Shown here one piece after another: positions 26,201 through 35,676 of a DNA stretch of 64,000 bases. The translations under genes and the position numbers were made by a program. Source of the DNA: Rhodamnia argentea (lineage: Eukaryota > Streptophyta > Magnoliopsida > Myrtales > Myrtaceae); NCBI RefSeq assembly GCF_020921035.1, contig NC_063160.1:22169595-22233594 (forward strand), in the 5' to 3' direction. Every line of letters starts with the position of its first letter. Within the stretch, counting starts at the first letter, position 1. The notes under the pieces were generated by a model. It did no database searches, was not told the DNA's origin, and saw only the letters and a list, made by a program, of their open reading frames with translations.

Positions 26201-29200
26201 ATACAAGAGATTTCACGACCTATAGAATTTTTCATAAAGCAAAGACCTTACGCAGAAACAACATCAACATCACCTTTATCTCAAACTAGTTGGGGTCGGC
26301 GGTCAATGAACCCAAAAATAAATAAAGTAAAAGCAAGACCGATTGGGGGAAAAGAAATAATTATATAAAAAATAAAAATAAATATATATAAATAAAAATA
26401 TATAAATAACCTTATGCAGAAACAGCAATAGGAAAATTGAAAGATCGTCACCACAGCATGTACAAACCTGCTCAATTCTATAGAATGGTGCAAGATGACT
26501 GTCAAAGAATTGTTTTTCTTCTGCTGCTTTACCTCCAGGGCCAACCCACAACTGCAATAGAGTTATTTCAAAACTGGTTCTTTAACAAGGCATAAACACA
26601 AAGAAGAAGTGTCTTAGTAAAGATCAGACAATCACCAGATGTATTTTCTACATTGAAATCTCTTGAAAAAGCACTGTAAATCTTTTCAAATGAACGAAGC
26701 AATACTGCACCCACAAAATAGGTATATTTTCCTGTATCAAAGTGAAAAACTACCCAGACAAGCAAGACTACGGCTACGCAATGAAGTCAAAGTTTGTAGC
26801 TGTTAAATTTAGATCAGATCTGTGACAGGAAGCCCTAAGTTTATGAGGCGTGAACCCTGTAGCTAATTTATTCAAACTTCATTTGTTAAAGATCAAATAC
26901 AGTTGAAAGTTGGTAATGGCAACAATACCTTCTCTGGAAGGGTCTCCACCTCAAAATGAAGTAGGCCTAAACAGAGTAATAGAACAATGGCCAAGGATGA
27001 ACAAAGCACCAAAGTTGGATTTCTGGCAATCCACAGACCATAACTCCTGAAGAAACAAATGGAGCCATTCAGCGTGTGTCAATGACAGAAAAAGACAAAC
27101 CATTGAAGTAGACCTGTAAAAGCTTGAAATACATCCTTGAACAGAAGAAAATTGGACCATGTTACTTTCTGCTGGAACCATTTCTTGCATCTGAACAAAG
27201 AAGGAACCAATCACGAAGCAGCCAAAAAAGGTAGGACATAAAGCAATAAAAAGTTGACAAGTAAGCAAAGAAACACGACTTCTAAATAAGTATCAAGCAA
27301 ACAAGTATCATGCTTGCAAGTGATCCTACCAACTGCCAGCACAGCTCATCCACGTCATTCGTTTCAGTCTGATAGTTAATTTTAATATCGCGTCCAAGCC
27401 ATTCAGAACAAAATCAACAGAAGGGGCAATTTACTCTAAGTTATTTCCCATCAATTAACAGTGTTTGGCATTGAGCCTTTTCCTTGAAGATAAGCAGAAG
27501 GGGCACTGCTCCTCCTCTTCTTCTAACATAGCGTAAGATATATATATTTAAAAAAAAAAAGATGATAAACATGAGATGCATTCCACTGACAGACAACACA
27601 ATAATGAAGGCAGCATTCACATGTGAACCAACAGGCAGGTGGAAAACAGACAGTCCGCATGATGTGATCTCCCTTGAAGTCTGAGAGATGAACTGTCACG
27701 AGTAAGCACACCAAAGTTGACAGCTGTAAGCTTAGTTGAAAGAGGAAAAAGGCCATGAACAATAAGATTGCTATGAGGAGCACCCATACGGACCAGATGA
27801 AGACTATAAATAGCAATTACTACATCCAAGACATTTGGGAATTGAAGCACACCTTCACAGGACGTTCCTTATCCTCCTGGAGAATAGAAGTAATTTCACC
27901 ATGGTTTATGGAATCCAACAGTGGCTTTTTTATTGGTGCAGGTCCCCTCCTTTCTCTTCTTCTATAACATGAACTCCATCCAAAAAATGCAGAGATCAAA
28001 ACAACATATAGGATACCTAGGGAAAGCTCAACACATGTGACCTGCCATGATCAGCCAAAGGCTCTAGGTGAGGAATTCCGAAGGGACAAATCATAAGAGC
28101 ACTAAAACCGAGGAGTTAATCAATTACTCCAATAGTCCAAAATATATATGGAATAAAAGGATTTAAAAAAATATACTACAAAAGAGAGATAAAATAAGCT
28201 TTCCAATAACTCCAACCTCTAAAGATCCAATAGTGATGGAACATGAATCCATTTGATGAGGAGGAGGAGGTTCTGCATCAGAGCAAAAAGGAGCTGCAGG
28301 GCAATCTCCGCAAGAGCAGCCCAGGGAAGTGTCACCACAGGAATATGAAGAGACATTCATCAGCTCCATCCCAGACAATTCAGGGACATTTGACTTAAAA
28401 CTTATGGTATACGGTGAACCAGGAAACCCAAGATCTGCTTTCTGACCAATAAATGAAAACCATTCTGGCAGAACAAATTAAGTCAATGAATTGACATGTG
28501 AAGATGGATGCAAAGCATGATGAAATAAGAAAAAACATCCTATAAAAAGACTGATAGGCATCAAGCAAAGTAAAACAGATGCTTAAACTGTGTCAAAGAG
28601 TCTATATAATTCATGGACCTGATACCAAACGATTGCTTGTTCAAAGAAAAAGTTTCTTTCCAACATAACGCACAGTTGAGACTGATTAAAGAAAGAAATA
28701 ACTATGGAAGAAGCTCTGCATGATATAAGACTGCATTTGCATCAGTAGCTAATTTATTTGTGAGAGCTTGAGTTTCTTTTCCCCTTCTGGGGGTCCCCAT
28801 TCAATAAATCTCATGAGCTCGATTGCTGCCGACAACAGAAGTTCTCTATCTACAAATTTAGAGTTATAAATTTCTGATTTAGAACAACATGCAATTTGAG
28901 GGGAGCTACACCTACATGTGAGATGTGGCTCATTAGATAGAAACAACTCGGCAACTTCCACTAAAGAGACGCAAACAATAGAAAAACAGCAAGTGTCAAA
29001 ACTCATCATCAAACAATATAACGAGAAGATACCTCTATAGCTTTTAGCACCAGCACCAATAAAATCTATGGCCCGTGTATTCATAGTCCCAAACTTTACA
29101 TCCTTGCAGGAATCATATAACCTCTCTCCAAAAGTATCGGTGACGAAGAAGTGTATTGCATCAACAGCTACATTGCCATCAATCTGAAAAAGTATTAGAA

Positions 29201-31731
29201 ACATGTAGTAGGAGCTGCAGAGAATACTATCAGAATAAGCTAATAAACATTCCCCATACACCAAACAGTCTTGAATTCTTCAATTGCAAGCAAGCTTTGT
29301 ATATTCAAGGGAACAACAATGTATTGAAAATATCTTAAATATATACTTTTCTGAAGAAGTAGAAGTCTTGAACCAAATTATTCTCTTTATACAGATAACT
29401 GGAGCCCCAAGTAGTTAATATATATGCACTACCTCAGTAACAGAAGTCACATTGATGAAAAGGCTTTGATTCGGGGAGCAGGACAGCTCGCAGAAAAGGT
29501 TCAAGAAGTTCCTTAAGCATGCTGGACAGCCCACCAGTAATGGTATTGCCTGAAAAATAAACAAAACATAATGGTGTCACTTGATAGTGAGAACATGAAA
29601 CAATTACTTTGCGAAAGATACAACGATTGTTTTTCTTAATTAAAGTAAAGTCTCTCAATAAGTTCTTCTAAAACTAAGCAGAAAGAATATCTCTCATTTT
29701 CTTTTGGCTTTGAGTTTGGGGGTGGTTTTTGGGTTTTGGTTGGGTGTGTGTGGGGGGGGCGCTTGCCCACAGAGGGGTATTGAGGTTACCAAAGAGGATC
29801 AATTGACCATGGAAGAAAACTGGAGCAATAGAATCTGACTCAATGTAAGCAAGAACAAATTTGTTAAAATGACCACACTCTAAGCGTTAGTAATTTCAAG
29901 TGGTGCCAAAATCAGAAGGAAAAGGCTATTTATGAAAAGCTCCATTAGTAACAATTAAAAGCAATCGCTCCCACATTTTACTAAAAACCACTGCACAGGC
30001 ATGGCAATCTACACACACCAGCATCAAGTGTAATCAAGAGGTTGCAGGACAGAAATCACCAAATTGCGTATTAGTATATCCGTTCTACAGCAATCCAACT
30101 CAATAGCAGATGGGATCCCCCAACATCAGTACTACAGGTTTGACAAAATTCATCTTTGACCAGCAAGTGGATGATCACAACACAATCATAGGACCACCAT
30201 AAACAGGCAGATAACAGCCCCCAATAACACAAGGACCTTTGATGGCAGATGGTGTATATAAGTATAGTGAGTTTTTACTATCTCACTCATCCAGGAAAAA
30301 CAAGATAGCGAGCTTTATGACAATTACACTAGTAAGAATTTCTTTTTATTTTAGTATAGGACCGCATATGGAATGAGTATGTTAATCTATTCATCTAAGA
30401 ACAGGGTAAAGAGATTCCCATCATGAAAGCAAATATATTAATGACAGTACGATTAGCCTTCTGAAGAATTTCCTAAAAGAGTAACGAAAAAGCTGTCCAG
30501 GATATACACATTTGGGGTTATGTAAAGCAAAAACATTGCATCATCGAGGCATTAGAATACATAGATTTTCATGGAAGATAAACCCTCAAGGTGCATGTGC
30601 ACCTACGCTGCGGACAATGAAATCTCAGGATCAAACCCGAAATGCCCAAAAGCTTACTTGTTGAACTTGAGCACGTAATGTCTCAAACTGAGTCTCTGTA
30701 CAACAAACATTTCCATTTATAGTAGGACATAAGCTTTGAATTTTGGCAGACAAAAGCTCATCAGGCTGCAAAAAAACAGGTGTTAACTCATAAAGGCATT
30801 GCTATGCCAGCACTAGGAATTCCGAAAATAATATGAAAAGAGCTTTAATGCTTCTTTTTCTTATTCAATGTCCACAACACGATACCTTGACTGAAGGAGA
30901 ACCATATGGGCAGTTTAGAACTTTGCCATCACTGCGTTCTCCACATATATCATACATTGCACAGTAATCTTCCGAATGCCTTTCTCTGATCATCATATCA
31001 AATGTGTCAACAGGCAATGAATGAAGAGTATAAAAATTTCCACAAATTCAAGACAAATAAACTTGTAGCAGGAACATCACTATTCAAGTTCACTACATTG
31101 AAAAGACTAGCGCAACTTGCATGGCAGGAACTACAACCTAACATTGCCATAAACCCCACATTCAGGAGAATTAACCAGCTTATTAAAGACCATATGGGCC
31201 TCAATTAAATCATGGACAAAGATGAGAGGAAAGCACATGAGACTGAATTGCAGAAAAACTCTCACGGGGCAGAAAATTTAAGGAACAGACAGCATTATCG
31301 TGAATCACGGACTTAAGACAACTGATAAAAGCAGGCTTACAGAGACATGGCCCTGGAACTCAAAAGCATCCCCATCTCAATCTTCTCACAGCTGAGCAAG
31401 GAGGCATAACTGATCACCTATAAAATCAAAATTTCCTAAGTGAATGAAGACCAACCCATGAATCATCAACTAATCCGCGAAAAGTTGCCCCAGTTAAAAT
31501 AAATTCCCAGAGCAAGCGCGATTTAACCGTTGGCGATGACCCACTACAATATCAGATTCAGACACCCACTGCATAACGAAACGCGCAGGCAGACACCCAG
31601 AAATCCATTCAGTGCTGAGCTAATACTCCAAGCAACCACCATGAAAAGGAAGTACAAATTCATGCCTGTAAGAAGAGAGCAAGGAATGCCCGAAAAGAGG
31701 GACCCGAAAGCTCGCGCTTGAAGATGGCCAT
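9675..31731 (-). CDS. NPC1: Niemann-Pick C1 (NPC1) sterol transporter homologue, 39 coding exons
   Basis: Polytopic membrane protein of the RND/Patched family that moves sterols and related lipids across endolysosomal or vacuolar membranes; plant NPC1s influence sphingolipid and sterol balance. The assembled CDS is 3903 nt, about 1300 aa, the size usual for plant NPC1. Order: signal peptide (residues 1 to about 32, [16 protein letters not shown]); Cys-rich N-terminal luminal domain (about 48-289; [39 protein letters not shown]); TM segment near 292-310; second luminal domain; sterol-sensing domain (about 640-800; [43 protein letters not shown]); a third Cys-rich luminal domain ([29 protein letters not shown]); and five C-terminal TM segments. 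The start is the ATG at 31731-31729 and the stop TGA at 9677-9675. All reading phases agree across 38 introns. Intron 1 has an unusual GC donor. No disabling change was seen. Confidence 0.94.
12367..12730 (-). repeat. 182-bp head-to-tail duplication carrying part of NPC1 exon 32
   Basis: Copy 1 spans 12367-12548 and copy 2 spans 12549-12730, with a constant 182-bp offset and only about 7 mismatches seen. Copy 1 holds the acceptor and first 64 nt of the real exon 32 ([20 protein letters not shown]). Copy 2 repeats that acceptor (CTGATACAG) and the 64 exon bases at 12612-12549, but has no donor at the matching place. Copy 2 is therefore a pseudo-exon inside intron 31. Confidence 0.92.
13395..13526 (-). 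mobile_element. Probable tRNA-derived SINE in NPC1 intron 30
   Basis: Read on the minus strand, there is an A-box-like TGGTCTAGTGG (13522-13512). About 31 bp further lies a B-box-like GGGTTTGCTCC (13480-13470). That spacing fits a Pol III internal promoter of a tRNA-derived SINE. The 3' boundary is unclear and no target-site duplication was resolved. Confidence 0.4.
15020..17105. repeat. Degenerate 'ttaccaact' array with a short inverted right arm
   Basis: Dozens of imperfect units built on ttaccaact, ctatttgaatagctt and similar words run in one orientation from about 15130 to 16860. From about 16905 to 17075 the same vocabulary appears inverted (gttggtaactta). A perfect 15-bp inverted match, aatttgagtgactaa at 15271-15285 and its complement at 16942-16956, links the two arms. 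This suggests a foldback element rather than a simple satellite. Confidence 0.65.
16152..16607. repeat. Tandem duplication of about 215 bp inside the intron-27 array
   Basis: A block beginning tagctgat-gtcaccaaat at 16152 recurs at 16367 with a steady 215-bp offset and roughly 90% identity. It includes the shared stretch cttacccattgttttaaag. The second copy carries an extra segment near 16496-16535. Confidence 0.8.
19155..19740. mobile_element. Tourist-like (PIF/Harbinger) MITE in NPC1 intron 23
   Basis: The left end GGGTCTGCATGGTAACAATT and the right end, read inverted, GGGTGTGCATGGCAACAATT form terminal inverted repeats. Homology extends inward (TTCTGTTCCCAAAA in both). The element is flanked by the 3-bp duplication TTA (19152-19154 and 19741-19743), the typical PIF/Harbinger target. 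It is 586 bp, AT-rich, without transposase, hence non-autonomous. Confidence 0.85.
26270..26415. repeat. Dispersed-repeat motif and AT-rich tract in NPC1 intron 11
   Basis: The words 'aactagttggggtcggc' at about 26285-26301 recall a motif common in plant dispersed elements. It is followed by an (A/T)-only tract of ataaat/atatat words at about 26355-26408. Element class and borders could not be determined. Confidence 0.3.
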
Positions 31732-32984
31732 TCCAGTGTTCGTCTTCTTGCTGATGCGCGAGGACCCAAAAAAGAAACGAAGGGGAAAAGGTTGAAGCGA
31801 AAAACAAGCCCAGCCAGGCGGGTTCCCACTACACCACGACTCTTGTAGTGGAAGCCATCATCTTCGGGGCTTTCGGAGGGTAGGAGAGGAAGGGGACGGA
31901 GTAATGGCAATAAGACACGAAGCATTAATGCGAGTAGAGTCAAAAGGCGAACGATATTATTTGTTCGTAGCAGGCGCGACTGCCTGAACGCAAGATTTCT
32001 TTGACTTGACTTCAAGCTCGTCTAGATTGTCTCTGCGCCTTATGGAACTTCTTGGGAATATCCTACCGTAAGATTGTCCATCCATGGGGTAATTTGGGAC
32101 AGAAAAAAATGTTCATCCACCTTAAAATCAGCCTTCCAAAAATGCCGAATGTTTTTTTTTTTTTTTATAACCGAGTTTCTCACGTATATTAAAAATCCAT
32201 CCATGAGGTAATTTAACTGTTTAAGGCCTAGGCGTCTCACCAACTCATCCGACGCCTCATTGATGTTGGCATTTCTCTAAAATGGCCCAAAAAAAATTTG
32301 CAACACACCTAAATTTTTTCGGAAACCAAACCAAACGCACCCTTATATATATGAAAAGAGAATTGATATTTAATGAATATTAATTTATTAGATCATGCTA
32401 TTTTAATTATCGCACGAAAGATATCGTAAACTTCTTAAAGTTCTTGATAAAATTAGATAAAATTACTCCATCGACAATAATATTTTATGTTAGTTGTATT
32501 TTACGTCTCTCGTGTAACAGTTCACAGACCAGTCAATTTGGCCGTGATCCTTTATTTCGAACCAAACGGTGGTTACAGATCCTTACGTAGAAATGCCATT
32601 GTCGACACCCTAGCAATTCCCTTCTCTCCTTATTGAGACGAGCCATCAAAGCACATGTAAAGAGTACCCATCAGCACGGGGCTGACTCTGACATATTCGG
32701 GTCTTTGATCGACAGCAGGATTTCGATAGCAAATTTCACGTCGGTGTTCATTTCTGATCGAGAGGGATGATAATACTTCTGTGAGGACCGCCATCACGAA
32801 ATTTACATTCATATCTCGTTTAGAAAGACAAGTGAAAGTTCGATTGTGTAGGCTTTAAAGCGGCATCACCTGGGGGGGGCAGGAGAGCAACTGTAAATGT
32901 TAAGCACAACCATTAAAGAAACACATCATGATCTCGGCTGCCCTTTCGTAGGATGAACTGATTAACTTCACAAAAACTGGTGCT
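31732..32984. other. Intergenic: NPC1 promoter and 3' flank of the PLS-PPR gene
   Basis: NPC1 begins at 31731 and reads leftward, so its promoter and 5' UTR lie here. The downstream end of the PPR gene at 32985 is at the other side. A T-rich run sits at about 32150-32165. The ORFs (31620-32015, 32040-32243, 32630-32812) show no recognisable protein. No TATA box could be assigned with confidence. Confidence 0.55.
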
Positions 32985-35213
32985 TTAGCATCCGATTGAC
33001 ATCAAATCGCTGATCCCGTTGATCCTCATGCAGCGATGCAACTGCTTAACCGTGGATTGTATCGCACAGGCTTGCGGATGCGACTCGTCCCCAGCAATAA
33101 ATCTACAGGATCTGTTGTTGACATTGACAGTGCTGTAACCGGCCATTACACCGATCCCTCTCTCTTTTGCCAATCTCCTCATCCTCGCAGCATCACTCCA
33201 CAAACCACACGCAGCATACATGCTCGACGCGAGCATGTAGTTTGCTGAGTTCGACGGTTCCAACTCGAGAATCCGAGGAACGACGTCCTTGCCCATATCT
33301 TTGTTTGCGAAGCTTTTAGAAGCGCTCAATAGTGCCCCCCAAACACTGGCCTTGGATGCCAATACTTCGGGCATCTCTTTGATCAAGTCTATGGCTTTAT
33401 CGAACTTTCCTGCTCGACTTAACATGTCTACCACGCACGAATAGTGTTCTACCCCTTGGTGGAGATCGTACTCATCAACCATCGATTCGAAGAAGGAAAG
33501 CCCCTCTTTGACGAAACCCCCATGGCTACAAGCCGATAAAACAGAAAGGGCAGTCACTTCATTGGGCTTAATGTTGTGCAGCTTCATCTCGGCAAGCAAA
33601 GTTAGGGCTTCACGTGCAAGGCCATTCATGCCATACCCAGCTACCATGGCGCTCCATGAGAGGACATTCTTGTCGGAAATTTGGTCAAAACTCTTTCTTG
33701 CCAATTCTATTGTGCCACATTTTGAGTACATATCGACAATGGCAGTTCCAACAGCTACTTCTGGTGCCAGGCATGTCCGGATTGCTATTCCATGGGCAGA
33801 CTTTGACCTTTTCAGTTCGGCCGAAACTGAACAAGCCTCGAGCAAATTGATGATGGTGATTGCATTCGGCTTCTTTTGAGCATGTATCATCTCGTTGAAC
33901 ACTCTGACAGCCTCGTCAGGCTCCCCATTGTAGGTGAGCCCGGAAATCATTGTGCTCCATGAAACAGTGTCTTTTTTATCCATGCTGTTGAAAAGGTCCC
34001 AGGCAATCTCTATCCTACCACATTTTATATATGCATCAATCAGAGAGTTATGCAGAAAGTCATTCGATTCGTATCCTTTCCGAAAAACTAGACAGTGTAC
34101 TGACTTGCACCAGGAAAGATTCACGTAATACTTGCATGTTTGAAGGACATTCACAAGAGTCACTTCATCTGCCTCAATCTCATCCTTTCCCATTGAACGA
34201 AACACTGACAGAGCTTCCGAGTACTTTTCGTTGAGAACACAACCTGAAACTATCGAGTTCCATGAGACGAGGTTTGCCCACGTCATATGACTGAAAACTC
34301 TAAACGCAGAATCAACATCTCCACACTTGCAATACATATCAATCAGGGAATTTTCAACGAACGAATCGGCATCCAAACCCTTTCCAAGGACAAAGCCATG
34401 GGCCATTCTTCCCACAATCATAGACTGGATACTAGTGCAAGCTTTCAGGACACTCACTAAAGTCACCTCGTCGGGGTCAATCTTGGCCACGGAAACCATC
34501 TTTACAAACATCCGCAAGCCAAGATCAGCTTCCTCATTATGCACATACCCAGCTATCATCACACTCCATGATATGACGTCCCTCTCGAGCATTTCATCAA
34601 ACATGTCCTCTGCACGCTCCATATCAAAGCCTGTGTATGCGCCTAACAGAGAGTTCTGCACCGGGACAGAGCCCCAGAACCCACTCTTAGTTATGTAACC
34701 ATGTAGCTCAAATAGTTGATTCATCAACCAAGTGCTACGACACACCTGGAGAAGCAGTACCAAGGTGGCGACAGTGGGTTCGAATCCATCAACCCTGGCT
34801 CGCCGAAACCACCACAACCCTCGTCCCAAATCTCGCTGATCAAGAAACCAATGAATGATCACATTCCACGACACGGAGTCCCTACTTCGCATCGACCTGA
34901 AGATGCCCATCGCAGAGTCCAAGTCCCTGCACTTCATGTACGAGTCCAGGATGGAGTTGCCGACGGAGGAGAACGTGTCGAGGCCCTGCTTGAGCACCCA
35001 ACCATGGATGGACTTCCCATGTTTATTCGAGAGCTTCGAGGATGCTTTGACGACGGAATTAATCACAGAAGGCTGAGTGATTTCAACTCCTGCTCGCTTC
35101 GCTTCGTTGAAGTGGACTAACGCTTCATGCCAACTTCCATTGCAGAACAGTTCTTTGACCCGCGAGATTGTGCCGGTGATCCTGGTGAACGACCGGTCGA
35201 AATGTGATCCCAT
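32985..35213 (-). CDS. PLS-class PPR protein with E domain, At2g17210 orthologue
   Basis: Intronless gene, 742 aa, for an organelle RNA-processing factor of the PLS class; these usually act in C-to-U editing or related steps, target unknown. The protein shows alternating P, L and S units with hallmark phrases (VGNSILDSYMKCRDLDSAM, VSWNVIIHWF, SLIDMYCKCGDVDSAFRVF, VSWSTMISGLTYNGEPDEA). The C-terminal E-type region has VEHYSCVVDMLSRAGKFDKA and NYMLASSMYAACGLWSDAAR, and ends at SLHRCM-like QLHRCM without a DYW deaminase domain. Editing would therefore need a partner in trans. The open frame extends to 35243 only from a TTG, with an in-frame TGA just upstream. The first in-frame ATG is 35213-35211 (MGSHFDRSF), chosen as start. 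An N-terminal targeting sequence is plausible but weak. Confidence 0.93.
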   Translation of the reverse strand: MGSHFDRSFTRITGTISRVKELFCNGSWHEALVHFNEAKRAGVEITQPSVINSVVKASSKLSNKHGKSIHGWVLKQGLDTFSSVGNSILDSYMKCRDLDSAMGIFRSMRSRDSVSWNVIIHWFLDQRDLGRGLWWFRRARVDGFEPTVATLVLLLQVCRSTWLMNQLFELHGYITKSGFWGSVPVQNSLLGAYTGFDMERAEDMFDEMLERDVISWSVMIAGYVHNEEADLGLRMFVKMVSVAKIDPDEVTLVSVLKACTSIQSMIVGRMAHGFVLGKGLDADSFVENSLIDMYCKCGDVDSAFRVFSHMTWANLVSWNSIVSGCVLNEKYSEALSVFRSMGKDEIEADEVTLVNVLQTCKYYVNLSWCKSVHCLVFRKGYESNDFLHNSLIDAYIKCGRIEIAWDLFNSMDKKDTVSWSTMISGLTYNGEPDEAVRVFNEMIHAQKKPNAITIINLLEACSVSAELKRSKSAHGIAIRTCLAPEVAVGTAIVDMYSKCGTIELARKSFDQISDKNVLSWSAMVAGYGMNGLAREALTLLAEMKLHNIKPNEVTALSVLSACSHGGFVKEGLSFFESMVDEYDLHQGVEHYSCVVDMLSRAGKFDKAIDLIKEMPEVLASKASVWGALLSASKSFANKDMGKDVVPRILELEPSNSANYMLASSMYAACGLWSDAARMRRLAKERGIGVMAGYSTVNVNNRSCRFIAGDESHPQACAIQSTVKQLHRCMRINGISDLMSIGC

Positions 35214-35676
35214 TGCAAAAAATGCAATACCATATCTCTTCAAATGTCATCGGTTCATTGTTCCCATAGAGTGAATCTTTCGCCTTGGAGGACCCCCATT
35301 TGCATCATAGACGAAATAGTTGTGCGTATTCAGCAGTTCGCAAATGCATTCTCGTAGATGGGTAGCAATACGATCAACAAAGGCTTATCGTTTTGGCCAA
35401 AGGCACTAGAAGTTCGATCTGTGTCATGAACACAGTAAATAACGTTGAATTTACAGTTAAATAATGCACCCTGAAACTGAAAGATCGACAGTTGAATGGA
35501 ACTTTCTCTTCTTTGTTATGACTGCAAAACTGCAATTGCGAAGTTCATACAGAAAACAGAGATTTGATGTTTCGTGCCATCTCTTGTCAAAGTGGGAACA
35601 ATATCTCGGCCTTCACCGAGCGGAACGTTGCTTCTGCTAGAGAAAGCAATCTAAATTTTTTCACACAAGCAGAGGG
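35214..35676. other. Short intergenic: PPR promoter and GAUT 3' flank
   Basis: About 460 bp lie between the PPR start and the GAUT stop codon, both on the minus strand. It must carry the PPR promoter and the GAUT 3' UTR. No repeat or RNA gene was seen. Confidence 0.6.

Larger units (their letters stand above)
9675..31731 (-). other. NPC1: Exon map of the NPC1 gene
   Basis: Coding exons 5' to 3' on the minus strand: 1 31731-31666; 2 31417-31341; 3 30985-30886; 4 30765-30658; 5 29549-29433; 6 29183-29033; 7 28464-28217; 8 28041-27853; 9 27190-27114; 10 27046-26929; 11 26551-26468; 12 25457-25362; 13 25217-25116; 14 24007-23939; 15 22759-22664; 16 22596-22489; 17 22206-22093; 18 21971-21888; 19 21244-21116; 20 20627-20429; 21 20348-20208; 22 20060-20017; 23 19911-19828; 24 19106-19038; 25 18967-18891; 26 18574-18505; 27 17455-17306; 28 14794-14729; 29 14564-14420; 30 13664-13600; 31 13345-13280; 32 12430-12337; 33 11660-11624; 34 11515-11458; 35 11326-11216; 36 10850-10783; 37 10654-10588; 38 10503-10435; 39 9764-9675. 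All junctions are GT-AG except intron 1 (GC-AG). Exon 17 has two donors 3 bp apart (ends 22096 or 22093); 22093 fits family length better. Exon 22 uses a TAG acceptor upstream of a decoy CAG. Exons 33 (37 nt) and 22 (44 nt) are microexon-sized. Confidence 0.85.

Noticed and set aside
31544..31661. Hydrophobic frame starting at ATG 31661 ([15 protein letters not shown]) as NPC1 exon 1
   Set aside because: It looks like a signal peptide but offers no strong donor in the phase needed for exon 2, and exon 2's own upstream residues would be left unexplained. The 31731 start with a GC donor fits better, though not proven.
33036..35120. Several plus-strand frames of 60-134 codons opposite the PLS-PPR gene
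   Set aside because: They are antisense shadows of a long repeat-coding exon, with no start context or domain.
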